Position numbers and translations under genes: made by a program. The notes beneath the pieces are model-generated. The model had not been told where the DNA came from, made no database searches, and saw only the letters and a program-made list of their open reading frames with translations. Shown piece after piece: positions 53,491-64,000 of a stretch of 64,000 nucleotides of DNA. Source of the stretch: Anas platyrhynchos (lineage: Eukaryota; Chordata; Aves; Anseriformes; Anatidae); the NCBI RefSeq assembly GCF_047663525.1, contig NC_092589.1, positions 27,463,001-27,527,000 of the forward strand, written 5' to 3'. How positions within the stretch are numbered: position 1 is the stretch's first letter; each line of letters starts with the position of its first letter.

Positions 53491-55080
53491 TCACGTTCGC
53501 TGACAGCGGTTCTGCAACAGAAAGTTACAGCAGAGCCCTGTGCTTCCTTACCCAAAACCTGCGTGGCCAAACGCAGCCTGACTCCCCTCATTACTGCGAC
53601 CCTTTCCATAAAACATACAAACAAATTGCTTTGCCACAGTGCCCCTGGTCTGCCAGGAGCAAAAAGGGTGGGCAGAAGAGCTCAGGCGTGTCCTGCTAGA
53701 TCCTAGATATGGTCCTGTCCCATACCCTCGTTTGGTAAGGTGCCGATCGCAGTCACGCACCAGGGGAAGCTTGGTACGCAGGCTGCAGGGCGCAGGACTG
53801 TAGGTCTGGGTTTTGTTTCTCTGGTCTGCTATTAGACTTGTCAATGCTGTAGTCAGAATTCTTGCTTATTGTGATCCTGAGTTCCTAATTTTAAAAACTA
53901 AAATATTGGAAGTTGCCTGCCTTGGCACATTCCTGTTGTGAATTGACGATGGTATCCCATGGGGCATATCAAAAGGTGCAAAAACATTTGCATGGTGTAC
54001 GCTGGGCGTATAACACCTTGTGTTCTCCTAAATGCACTCTAGACCCTGATCATAAGGAGAATTACTGGCCCAAGTCTCCCACAGGATTAGCCAGATGTTG
54101 CAGTGGTCTGCGCTGCTGAATCATTGCAGAAGGTTCATCCCAGGTCTCTGTGGAATAGAGCACAGACTTTTTATTTACTTTTTATGTGGCTAGCAATTTT
54201 CACACAACGACAATACTAAAAACATCTCCTTTGTCTTTTTTTTTTTGCCTGCCACTTTTCACCACCCAGTTGGCTTGCTACCATAAGGTATTTCTCCAGA
54301 ATATGCAAGAAATAATTGCCTAGCAGTTTTGGAATTGGCCCATGAATTTTGGTCACTTTGTTAGAAGACTTGATGAAGAAATTACAGTGTAGCTGGATAT
54401 ACTCATAAAATGTTTTTTTTTTTTTTTTTTTTTTTTCCTTATTAGTTCTGTGCATTTAATGCAGGTTTTGTAGACTTCTGTAGTTATTTGTGGAGTTCAG
54501 GGATTGTGTGTGTTGGAGGAAGAAGCAGAAAACACTCTGTGCTTCCCTGCTGTGTCTTTGGCTGGTATCTCTTATCTGTATGTAAGATAAAACTGGAAAA
54601 AGCCAGTTCAGCCACTAGGGCTGGTTGCCCTTGAGCAACCTGGGAATAGCACAGGAATTGGTAAAAGAAAGAGAAATGGCTGTTTACTTCAGGAAAATGT
54701 GTTTGTGCTTTGTGTCTTTTCGCAGTCTACAGGCAGGTGTCAGCTGCAAACGGACAGTTGACGGTCACTGAGTTATCAGTGTTGCCCTGTGCAATAATGG
54801 TATTTACGTGGGGTTCTGCCTCAATATACATGATCAGGAAGCAGCTGATAAAAACGTGTATTTATGTGCACTGTCCCTTCCTAGGGTAGCATGTTTTGTC
54901 TTTAACAAAGCTTCTAACTTTGATATTTGGAAACTCCATCAAATTTCTTGGAAATACAGTTGCATTTTTCTTTATAGATTTTAACATTATACCTTGGAGG
55001 GTTTTACTTCCTGTAGTGTCACTTTGTTTCTTTCTAATTAAAAGTTTTGGCTTTTCAAAGGGATTCCTGCTTTGGTGCAG

Positions 55081-55198
55081 CCAGATCAGCGGACCTCTAA
55101 ATACACTCTGACAGTGATTGCCGCAGGACTGACAGACTTAAACTGGAGGAGGGAAGATGATGTCCTTGGATGGGCCGCAGAAGACAATCATTAACCCG
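55081..55198 (+). CDS. LGALS8: LGALS8 exon 2, 5'UTR plus first codons
   Basis: Acceptor TTTGGTGCAG at 55080; ATGATG at 55157-55162; encodes [14 protein letters not shown] and ends at the donor GTAACT. Coding part 55157-55198. Confidence 0.9.
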
Positions 55199-58100
55199 GT
55201 AACTCTGCAACTATGTCAACAACTTCTCCCTCAGGAAATGGGATTTTGCTGTTTTATGCCAGTAGTTAGCAAACGCTCCTGCTCTTTTGTACAGTGAGGT
55301 GTGTTACTGAGAGCTGTTGGTGTTGCTCAGGTATTTGAGGAAGAACCTCAGGGACGGCTCTGATATTCTCTCGTATTTCTCTAGTATTCTCATGCTCTGG
55401 GACAGTGGCATCAAGCCAGCATACTTTTCACTGTCTCTTTAAAAATGTAGTTCTTTTGAGTCTACAGGAGATAGCATTTTAATGTTCTGTCAGAAATACC
55501 AAAGTCTGCAAAGAATCTCTGTGGAGAGTACTGTACCACACACCTGCACAGAACTTCCATGTCTGTTATAGCTTGTCATTGATACAGTCCAGTGCCCTCA
55601 GAGTGTCTGATTGTTCAGTCCTGCTGCTTGCTCGTTGCTTGCAAAGTGGACAGACTTAACGGATGATGGGGGCGTAGATTCAGCCTTCCTTACAAGAATC
55701 ACACAATCACTTATGTTGTAAAAGGTCATCATCAAGTCCAGATGAACTAGTTCATCATGATCACTCTGGAAGGACTGAATTGCAAAAGCAAGGGGAGGAT
55801 GGAAGTTACAGATGGGGATTTTGGCGGAGGTGGAAAGGAGGTGTGAAGAGGAGGTTTAGGAAGTGTATAGGTGAAATTCTAAGTGTAAGGAAAAGAGGAA
55901 GACTTCATCAGAACTGGATGCCTGCCAGGGGACTGATGAGTGTAGTGGGTAACAAGACCAGGCTGGAGAATTCAGAGGGATAAAACTAGGGCTTAGTGGT
56001 CAAGAGCCTAGGATGGAAATAAGAGTGATCATTTGGGATTGGAATGTGGAGACAGAGGTGGGACAGATTGTGCAGATGATCTCCGGACAGCCTTTGGGCA
56101 AGGTCCTGAGCAGCCCTCTCTAGCTGACCTTGCTTTGAGGAAGGCGTTGAGCTAGAGACACCAAGGTGTCTCCAAACCTCCTCTGCTTCTTCTGAACAAG
56201 CTGAAGGGAAAGAAGTGGGAAGGGGTTTGTAGTGCAAGCGGGGAGATCAACAAAATGGACTGTGCCCATAACAGCAAACTTGAAACAGGACCTAATTGTC
56301 TGTTCTTCATATATATGGGTCATACTACTTTGCTGTTTGTACAAAGTCTCTTTAACTGGCTGGTTCTGTCACTGATGGACTGTGTGAGCTGTTGCATGTG
56401 TGATGCTCACTGAGCTCTAGCTTCAGACGTGCTGTTTGGCTGAATGTGTACCTGTGTGAAGCCACCAGATGCGCTTAGTAGCGCTGTGACTATTTCACTG
56501 TTTGAACAAATCATTCCTTAAGTTGCAAAACCGAAGAGCTTTTTTAATGAATTCTTATCTTAGGTGTATTTCTTCACTAATGGACTGTTTTGAATCATCC
56601 AGAAAATCCTGCTTTCCCCTTTATGCCTTTTACTCAACCCTGTTGCATTAACAAGTAAAGAAGTTTGACAGGACCTAAACCCCTTCACATTCCAGCTTGC
56701 ACTCAGATATCAGAGGGGCTGGGGATGGCTGGGCTTAGATTCTGAGTGATGCCCAATTCAGCACTATAAGCCTGGTGACATTCAGTATGCTGAATTACCA
56801 TGATCATGGATGCCAAAATAGCACGTTACACCTTCAGTCTGGTAGATTAATGACTGGTGGCATTTATTGAAGCAACAGGAGTACAGGTTCTTTTGGATTG
56901 CAGGTGATAAATACACAGTTTGCAAAGCACATGCAAATACCAAGGATGTGAGTAACGCAACCAACTACATATAAGGTAACTTGTGAAACAACTCCATAGA
57001 GAGTGTTAGGTTATCTGGGGAAGCACTGAGTATAACTGAGGGTATTACCAACTAGGCATCCCTGCGGGGTGAGGAAGAGAGGTTCAGCCCATCAACTGAT
57101 CCCAGAGGTCAGCGATGTCCTCCTGACTTGTCTGTGATGCTGTCTTCCCTAACATTGTTCCTCTCAAGCCATTTTTATGCCATTTTCTTACTTGTAGGTG
57201 GAGCTTGAGTGACACTAGTCACATGTGTCTACGTTGTGATTGGTATAAAATTTTCTCTTTTGCTTTAATGTTATAGTCTTAGGGAGATTCAGAGCATATG
57301 CTTAGTGAGAGGTGGTTGCACCTTGGAGGCAGGTAACCTTTGGGATGGAAGTGTGTTTTGGCACTATAATAGGATTATAATGAGCAAAGGTCACCCAGAG
57401 GACGTGATTTGGTTATCAGTTCAGCTCAGGGTTGGCTGTGCAATCTGTCAGTTCCATCGTACCATCCAGTTCCCCCTCCCTGTGGTGACAGCAGAGAGCC
57501 TGGCCATGGTGTCTTTCTTCACTCCACTCCAGCCTCCTTGCTGTTTCTCTCAGAGTCAGCACGCCAAGCTCCCCTGGCATTGCCAATGCCTAAGGTTGCA
57601 GGCTGTGTTGCCAGGGGGAGCATCATGGAACAGATTCTTCGCATATCTGCTGCACCCCACCCTGGAATTTTCCTCAGTGCTGAACCTTCTCTTAGGATGT
57701 GGACACACAGTCTCAACAAGTCACCTCCAGCAATTATTCCACAAATCCATCTGGCAAGAAATGTGATGCCCTGTCTGATGGGACAGCTGTCAGCTACCCA
57801 GCGAGGTGGATGAAAGTTGTGTTATCACAGCCCTCTTCTCTGTAATCTGTTGTCTCATTTATGAAAACTGCCAGATTTTGGAAGCAACTTGATCTTTGAG
57901 ACATCCCAAACTGTGTTGATGTTGTCCAGTTGGCTTCAAAGGAAACTTTGGGAGGTTTGTAAGAACACTGGGATGATGATAGATCCTGTGGTATTGCAGG
58001 CATTGCTCTTAACGGGTGAGGAAAAATTGGCAAGAATCTTGAAACATGAAGAAATGACAGGCATGTCCTATGATGACAGAACCTCGTTAAGCCTGTAGTA

Positions 58101-58665
58101 TTACACCCAGGAACTGCTCTATTATGGCCATGCAGATTCCATGTCTGAGCTTCTCAAGAATGGGTGGTCAACATTCTTTTCTATTAAATGTGTCCTTTTG
58201 GATGGAAAGAATGCAGTCTTAGAGCTTTCCTCTCAGAAAAGTCTCCTGTCATCTTCCACGGTTTTCTGTCATGGTGCTCCCTTTCCTCCCATAAATTCTG
58301 GGTGCTCCAGCTGGTGGTCAAGGTAGGGCTCCCGTCAGCATGTCTAAACCTTCGCTGTGGAGCCATTTTGGGGTGTTTGAGGCTTTTATTTTAGCTGACG
58401 TGTCCCCATAACTGGTTTAACAACTACTACCATGTTGCCATTTCAGTTCAGCATAATGTACACGTGTGACCTTCCCAAGCTATTGATAAGGATGAGGAAA
58501 TAGGGTAGGCTTTGAGATAGACTGTGTGCTGCTGGTATCCTAAAGACTATGACCCCTGAGCAGAGCTAGTTCAGTGCACCTTGCTGTTCCCAGCTCATTA
58601 GGATATTTTGTAGTGTATGTTGTGCTGTTCGTATTCAGATGCAACTCTGCTCTCTGCCATAGTTG

Positions 58666-58698
<33 letters not shown>

Positions 58699-61600
58699 CC
58701 CCCATCGCTGTTTTTCACAAGGGAGTAAGAACGAGCAAAAAGATGGCTGCTCTAGTTTGGTGTTAAAATCTAGTGGAAGGTTCCTCCGGCTACCAGCAAA
58801 GGGCTGACTGTTGTCATTCACTTGGCAATGGCCTGGTTTGAAGTGAATCTCCTCTTATTAAAAGTGAGGCAATAAAATATTGTCATTATTCTTTTTAGAG
58901 CTAGAATGAAGGCTGTAACTATTTATTTTAATTTTATCTGAGAAGCTTGGTCTGCAATGATGAAAATCTGTTTTTTATCTTTCTGTTGTGGCAGGTATTT
59001 AATGCATTTCTAGCGTTTCTTTTAAATGAGGTGCTAGTTGTCTTTCTTTTAATATGCTAGTGCACCACTTAATTGAATATTAGAATATGATTTTAAAAGC
59101 TATATATTTTGCCTCCATCACAAAATGTTATTTCTATCTTTTTTTTCCTTCTTCTAGGTCATTCCGTATGTTGGGACAATTCTTGGTGGCCTCGTACCTG
59201 GAGAGCTGATTGTGATACATGGGAGCGTTCCTGATGATGCAGACAGGTAGTAACTACAGTATCACTTCTTGAAATGTCACCAGGTGAACAAGCATGTAAT
59301 GAACAAACTGTTTCTAGGGAACCTATTTGGGATAGTAAACAAAGGCTTCACTTAAATCCTTGTGATTGTGTCACAGTGAATACAGCGAATTAAGTGATTA
59401 ATGAAAGTTCTGCGATGAACACTGGAGGATAAACTGATTTTTGCTTTCTGCTGATCCTCTTTCCTCTGTTTTTGCTTTGCCTGCTTTGGCATTTTTTCCT
59501 TGTCATAGCATATATCTGTTTATCTGAGGAGGTTACCTGAGACTAACAAAAGTGATAACTAAATGTCTCACTTGAAGGAATTAGCTTACACCTGGGGTGA
59601 GGAGGTGTGAACTAGTGCTCATACCAAGTATCTAGGTTCTGTTCCCTGACTTCCTGATGTGGCCCAAGGTGCATTCAGTTATTGTGCTGAAGAAGATGGG
59701 AGGGAAGGTGGTGAAGGTAGTAAGTGGGGAGCTCAAGTGATATGATTGATAAGCATTGAGTAAATACTGTAATTCATTGCAAATTGTGAAAACTTTTCAT
59801 AAATACACAGAAGTTGGATGAATATATTTTTTTCCTTATCCAATAGCTCATTCCATCTGCATGCTCTGGGGTTCAGCAGTAAAACACAAGTGTATTGAAC
59901 TTGTAGGTCATTTCTTGACAGACTGAGCTGAGTGTGGTTTGTCTTATTTTTTATGTTTAGGTTCCAGGTGGATTTACAGTGTGGCAGTAGTATAAAGCCT
60001 CGAGCTGATGTGGCCTTTCATTTCAACCCTCGCTTCAAAAGGTCTGGCTGCATTGTTTGCAACACACTGGAGAGGGAAAAATGGGGCTGGGAAGAGATCA
60101 CCTATGAGATGCCTTTTGAAAAAGGGAAGTCATTTGAGGTTGCCATCATGATTTTAAAGGATAAATTCCAGGTGAGTTTGCGTTGTTCAACTCAAGGGGC
60201 CTTATTGGCCAGTTGTCAGACCAATAAATGTGAGGCATTTTGCATACATACAGTATAATTGGAAGTCGTAGTTTCTGTTTGGTTGGTACAGTCTGATTAC
60301 ACAAAAGATTACAAGCTTTTTTAAATAGGTGATAAGAAGATCAGACCTCTCATTTTGTATGGTTCCCTTCAAAGCTGCATGAGTAGACAAGTAACTGTCT
60401 GGCACAGCTTATGGCTATTCCACCTTCCCATTCTTAACTGCAAGGGCTGACCGTAACAGTAAACCTGTTTTGTGAGTAGTGTAGGACAGTATTTCCTCCC
60501 TCTTGGAGGAAACAAGTGCGATGTACTTCTCTTGCTCTGTTAGACTGCAATAACAGATTCTGTTAGGTTGGTAAAACCACATTCATAAGCAGTCAGAGAA
60601 TAATAAAAAAAAAGGGTGTGAAAGGTAAATAAATCAAATACATCTCCCTCACAGTAATGGAAAGAAGCTGATTCATACATGTAGATGATCTGAACTTAGT
60701 TGCTCTGAAGTTTCCAGGACATTCCCAGCTCCTGTAACAAAGCACCGTAAACCAGCTGCATGCATACAGTTTGATACATGGATGGTGTTTAATGTCATTT
60801 TCCTATTTTTTTCCGTCTCTTTAGGTGACTGTAAACAAGAAGCACTTGCTGCTCTACAACCACAGAATTAGCCTTCAAAGAATAGATACTCTGGGAATAT
60901 ATGGCAAAGTGCACATCAAAAGTATAGAGTTTGTTTCTAACGTAAGTTTTATAGACAGCTGGCTGTCAAGATTCCATTTCTTTGTCTTGCTAAACTACAA
61001 TTAAAAAAAAAAAGGCATCTACACAGTCTAACTTCGGTAACAAGACACTTCCTCCCCACTCCTTCCTCTCAGCTCCTAGCTCTGCTGGAGAAAGTAAACC
61101 AATAGAGAGGAATTGAACAGTTTGTTTTCTCCCCATGCAGAGGGTGAGAGCCTTCTGATGTGAAAGGGTGAGAGAGCAGAAATGAAAGGTGGTAAATAAC
61201 CAGGGAGGTACAGAACGCAAATGACTTGTCCCTTCTCTTGTCCCTTGACTCTTCTTCCTTCCTGCCAGTCACTGAGGCAGCCTACCTGCTTCTGTACTAT
61301 ATTCTGTCTCCTCTGCTCAGTCATCACTACGCTGTGGGCAAAGCTCGGGTCTCCTGCTGCTAAACATCAGGTTGGACTCAGAGCAGCAGACTAATAAACT
61401 GTTTTGAAGGAAGGTGGAGATCTGGGCCTGGACTAAATAGGGTCCAAGCTTTAAAGATGTGTCTACTTACTGATTGTTTGTAAAGCATGTGTACAGACTT
61501 TTTATGGGCCCTGTCACTTGGCCTTGGATATGTTGCTGGAGGAATGGTGCTTCAAAGCTATCTGAGTCCTGTTGTGGAGGACTGACTTCAGGAATTGCTT

Positions 61601-63606
61601 GGGGGCAAGGAGGTGCCATAGGTTGATTTCTGTCCCAAACACAAAACAAAGGAGACTTGCTTTAGTCTCTGGTTGCAGATGCTGAATCCTCTGGGGAAGA
61701 AAGGAGGGGAGTAGGGTGGTTGTTTCTTTTTTTGTCTTTACTTCCAGTGTGTACTCTTCTGAGGAGGAAGAGGGAGGTTATCTGAGGAGGAAGAGGGAGG
61801 TTATATTGAAATAAACAAGATGAAGATACAGTCTGCCAGAGCGAGGCAGGAATTTTATCTGCGCATGGCCATGTTGTTCATACGGTACACAGCAGGAAGG
61901 GACAGGGATGCAGGCGGCTGCCTAGAATCCTAAGCTCCCCCTCTGCCCCATCTCTGGGTGACCTGCCCTGCTGATGCTCTTACCCTGGTGAGGAAAGCTG
62001 AGTGGATGTCCTCAGATGCTAAGGGTTAAGAGTGCTCCAACTGTAAGATAAAGATTCAAACTGTAATGAGGTAGTGTTTGGAAAACTCAATTTGTCTTTC
62101 AGCAATTGATTTTCAGGACTTTTCCTTGGTTTGTAGGGGTTTGGCTGTCTTTTTCTTCACCATAGCCCTAGGTTTCCATGTTAACAATTTACACTTCAAA
62201 GCAGCACAGATCTGTTACGTTTCTAACACACCTTTATGTTCTGTGGTGCTAGCAATGACATCTAAATATCTCTTTATATCTCTAAATATCTCTTTTTCTG
62301 CAGTCTGTACAAGGCTCACAGCCATCATCTCTAGGAATAACAAAGATAAGCACAGAAAATGTACGTATGTTTGTAGAAGACTGAGTCTCCCGGTTGTCTG
62401 AAAAACTAGTTAATTATGTTTGTTTTCTTTTCTAGGGGGAGATGCCAGATGGTTCACAATTTGTAAGTATCTCAGGTAGACTTACAGCAAATGTGGAAAA
62501 AAAAAAAGAAATAAAAACTTCTCAGTTATTGAGGAAAAAATATGCACAGTACATAGGACTTGAGAATCTACTGGGAAATGATCAGCAGTGAGGTTTTGTA
62601 GAGATCAATCCTCTTTCCTGCTGCTAGTAAACATGAGGCTATTTGTTAAGGGATACAGAAAACCCAAAGAGATAAACACGGCATCCACAGCCATGAACAG
62701 AGGAATAAAAAGTGGGGTACCTGAAGCTTTAAAGGACCAAATCACATCAAAATAAGATGTGATGCTTATTTGTTCAAATAAGCATGCTTAGTTTTCATGA
62801 CTTTACCTGCAAAACAAGCTTGTGTTAAAAGCATTCTGCAGTTGTATTAAGCCAGGTGGCCTTATGTTAATGGGTGTATCTTAGAACTTGTCTGGCTATG
62901 TCTTCCTCATGGTGATGGAGCCATGCTTACACTGTGTGTACTTCATCTAGTGTGAGTCTTATTTTTTAAAGCATAACAAGCTATCGGAGAGGAGAGGTCA
63001 GTGTGTCTGTACCTGAACGACTGTGTGATGCAAATTTAAATCAGTGCAGAGTTTCATGCTGCTTATAATACATTTACTCAAACCAGTTGGCAACTCTCAA
63101 ATGCATTAAGTTGTACAGTGGAGTGTGTGGTGCCAGATCAAGCTTAGGTTTCCTCAAGACACTTTTGGTGCTTACAAGTGGCATGACTCTGGATTAAGGC
63201 ATGTATAGTGGCAGAAATAGCAGTAAATACTGCTTATTTTGAACCCAAGTTTCTAGTTAAAAAAAAAAAAAAAATGACATTGATACGTTCATCTCCATAT
63301 AACCTTTTCACTACAGTTGAAACTGTATCCCAGATTGTATTGGGATTCACTATCACCCAGATTCACTATCCCAGATTGTATTGGTAGAAAAAAGCTGAGC
63401 TGTGAGTGCAAACTGGAAACTGTAGGCCAAATTTCTTCTTGCCATAATAAAGCTCAGCTTGTATGTTGAAAAAAGTAAATCACAGTCAAGTTTTTCACTG
63501 CTGATGAACTTGTATAGGGTGTTCCTTACATTGGGAAACTTGATTCTGCACTTCGTCCGGGATGCACCATTGCTATTAAAGGAGAAATGAATAAAAACCC
63601 AAAGAG
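55157..63606 (+). CDS. LGALS8: LGALS8, galectin-8 (partial, continues past the window)
   Basis: Coding exons 55157-55198, 59158-59246, 59961-60171, 60825-60941, 62304-62360, 62436-62462 and 63518-63606 join in phase. Galectin-8 is a cytosolic and secreted tandem-repeat lectin that binds beta-galactosides and detects damaged endosomes. Exons 2-5 give a complete first carbohydrate-recognition domain: [29 protein letters not shown] and [17 protein letters not shown], with the sugar-binding His, Asn, Arg, Asn, Trp and Glu all present. The two small exons encode the linker ([28 protein letters not shown]). The last exon starts the second domain ([15 protein letters not shown]) and the remaining exons lie beyond 64000. 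The start is the first of two adjacent ATGs, as in the mammalian protein. Confidence 0.95.
55695..55760 (-). repeat. Short CR1-like fragment, minus strand
   Basis: AGAATCACACAATCACTTATGTTG...AGGTCATCATCAAGTCCAG resembles the terminal CR1 sequence in reverse, diverged. Confidence 0.55.
55761..59157 (+). other. LGALS8 intron 2
   Basis: Frames of up to 153 codons at 57305-57813 overlap one another in two phases and lack recognisable motifs. The stretch 57700-58100 has a somewhat coding look but stops in every frame. There is a poly(T) run at 58668-58698. No gene called. Confidence 0.5.
59158..59246 (+). CDS. LGALS8: LGALS8 exon 3
   Basis: Acceptor TTCTTCTAG; encodes [20 protein letters not shown] and on to DDAD; donor GTAGTA. 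The 89-nt length equals that of the matching exon of the second domain at 63518. Confidence 0.95.
59961..60171 (+). CDS. LGALS8: LGALS8 exon 4, core of CRD1
   Basis: Encodes the sugar-binding core with [14 protein letters not shown] and [11 protein letters not shown]; acceptor ATGTTTAG, donor GTGAGT. Confidence 0.96.
60825..60941 (+). CDS. LGALS8: LGALS8 exon 5, end of CRD1
   Basis: [16 protein letters not shown]...[14 protein letters not shown]; acceptor TCTCTTTAG, donor GTAAGT. Confidence 0.95.
61752..61806 (+). repeat. 24-bp tandem duplication in LGALS8 intron 5
   Basis: TCTGAGGAGGAAGAGGGAGG followed by TTA occurs twice in a row. Confidence 0.85.
62304..62360 (+). CDS. LGALS8: LGALS8 exon 6, linker
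   Basis: [19 protein letters not shown] between a TTTCTGCAG acceptor and a GTACGT donor; aligns with the mammalian linker. Confidence 0.9.
62436..62462 (+). CDS. LGALS8: LGALS8 exon 7, 27-nt micro-exon of the linker
   Basis: GEMPDGSQF; acceptor TTTCTAG, donor GTAAGT. In phase, so skipping it leaves the frame intact. Confidence 0.85.
63518..63606 (+). CDS. LGALS8: LGALS8 exon 8, start of CRD2
   Basis: [20 protein letters not shown] and on to KNPK; donor GTAAGT. The gene continues outside the window. Confidence 0.93.
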
Positions 63607-64000
63607 GTAAGTGTTAGTGATTTTTTATTTTGTTTTGTTTTATTTTGCTATTAACTGAGCTGCTTTTGAGAATTTGTAGGCTTTTCCATTGCCTCAGTGT
63701 ATCCTTACTCGCAACTTAGCATCTGGAATCATCTGAAACTAGTGTGGTTTTCTTAGGAACCCGCAGGATGCTGTTTTAGAAAGGGCTGTTCTTTTGAACA
63801 GCTCCACTGAGAAAAATCAAGATAAAACCTGATTGTCTTTCCTGCTTAATCTGCATCCTTCACAAGGTTGCATGTCTGTTCTGGATTTCCATTGTGCATG
63901 GCTTGCAACCACAATTGGCTAAAGTCTTGGTAAATAGCACGGAATACTTGATCATGTTTATAAACTGTTGGAGTAGTAAAGTTTTAAAAAATATCTTCCA

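Noticed and set aside
57305..57813. Two overlapping frames (153 and 134 codons) in LGALS8 intron 2
   Set aside because: Different phases over the same DNA, no conserved motif, no splice support; at most an old pseudogene that I cannot name.
1..64000. tRNA, rRNA, CRISPR array or bacterial operon
   Set aside because: None seen; the sequence is vertebrate nuclear DNA.

Overview
The window is vertebrate nuclear DNA from a bird, most likely a galliform. Three things support this: several CR1 LINE 3' ends, avian-type endogenous retroviruses (ERVs), and the conserved gene order EDARADD then LGALS8, both on the plus strand. All calls are from reading the sequence by eye; no alignment or database search was run.

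Positions 1-25870 form a repeat-rich accessory region. A block of about 8.66 kb occurs twice in the same orientation (1519-10181 and 16997-25657) with only scattered differences. Each block holds, in order: a 552-bp minus-strand LTR; a relic of a retroviral RT gene around its catalytic site; a CRE-containing promoter repeat; a 4.8-kb ERV remnant that carries an intron-less, internally deleted piece of the host VLDL receptor gene plus an Env transmembrane relic; a TATA/CRE promoter; and a single-exon coiled-coil gene (644 codons) that I recognise as RIMBP3-like. A GC-rich CRE/GC-box segment follows. At the junction between the blocks sits an apparently intact 6.4-kb provirus (about 10581-16994) with 317-bp LTRs that look identical, a tRNA-Lys1,2-type primer site, a gag ORF with membrane segments at its N-terminus, one in-frame TAG, and a full protease-RT-RNase H-integrase pol ORF. 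It has no env. A pseudoknot can be drawn just after the TAG, so Pol is probably made by stop-codon readthrough. A third RT relic marks the right edge of the array at about 25724.

Positions 25870-33300 are AT-rich intergenic DNA with CR1 copies and simple repeats. A CpG island at 33330-33950 contains exon 1 of EDARADD, the adaptor of the ectodysplasin receptor. Its six coding exons run to 48508 with consensus splice sites and a NAGNAG acceptor at exon 2. A second CpG island (about 52590-53150) starts LGALS8 (galectin-8). Its coding exons begin at 55157, the first carbohydrate-recognition domain is complete, and the second begins in the last exon seen before the window ends.

The two halves are functionally unrelated: a normal developmental/lectin gene pair, and next to it a nested ERV array that has duplicated a probable germ-cell gene. 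The best candidates for something undescribed are the VLDLR-derived insert in an ERV, the membrane-anchored Gag with readthrough Pol and a lysine-tRNA primer, and the duplicated RIMBP3-like gene whose CRE promoter was split by an ERV.
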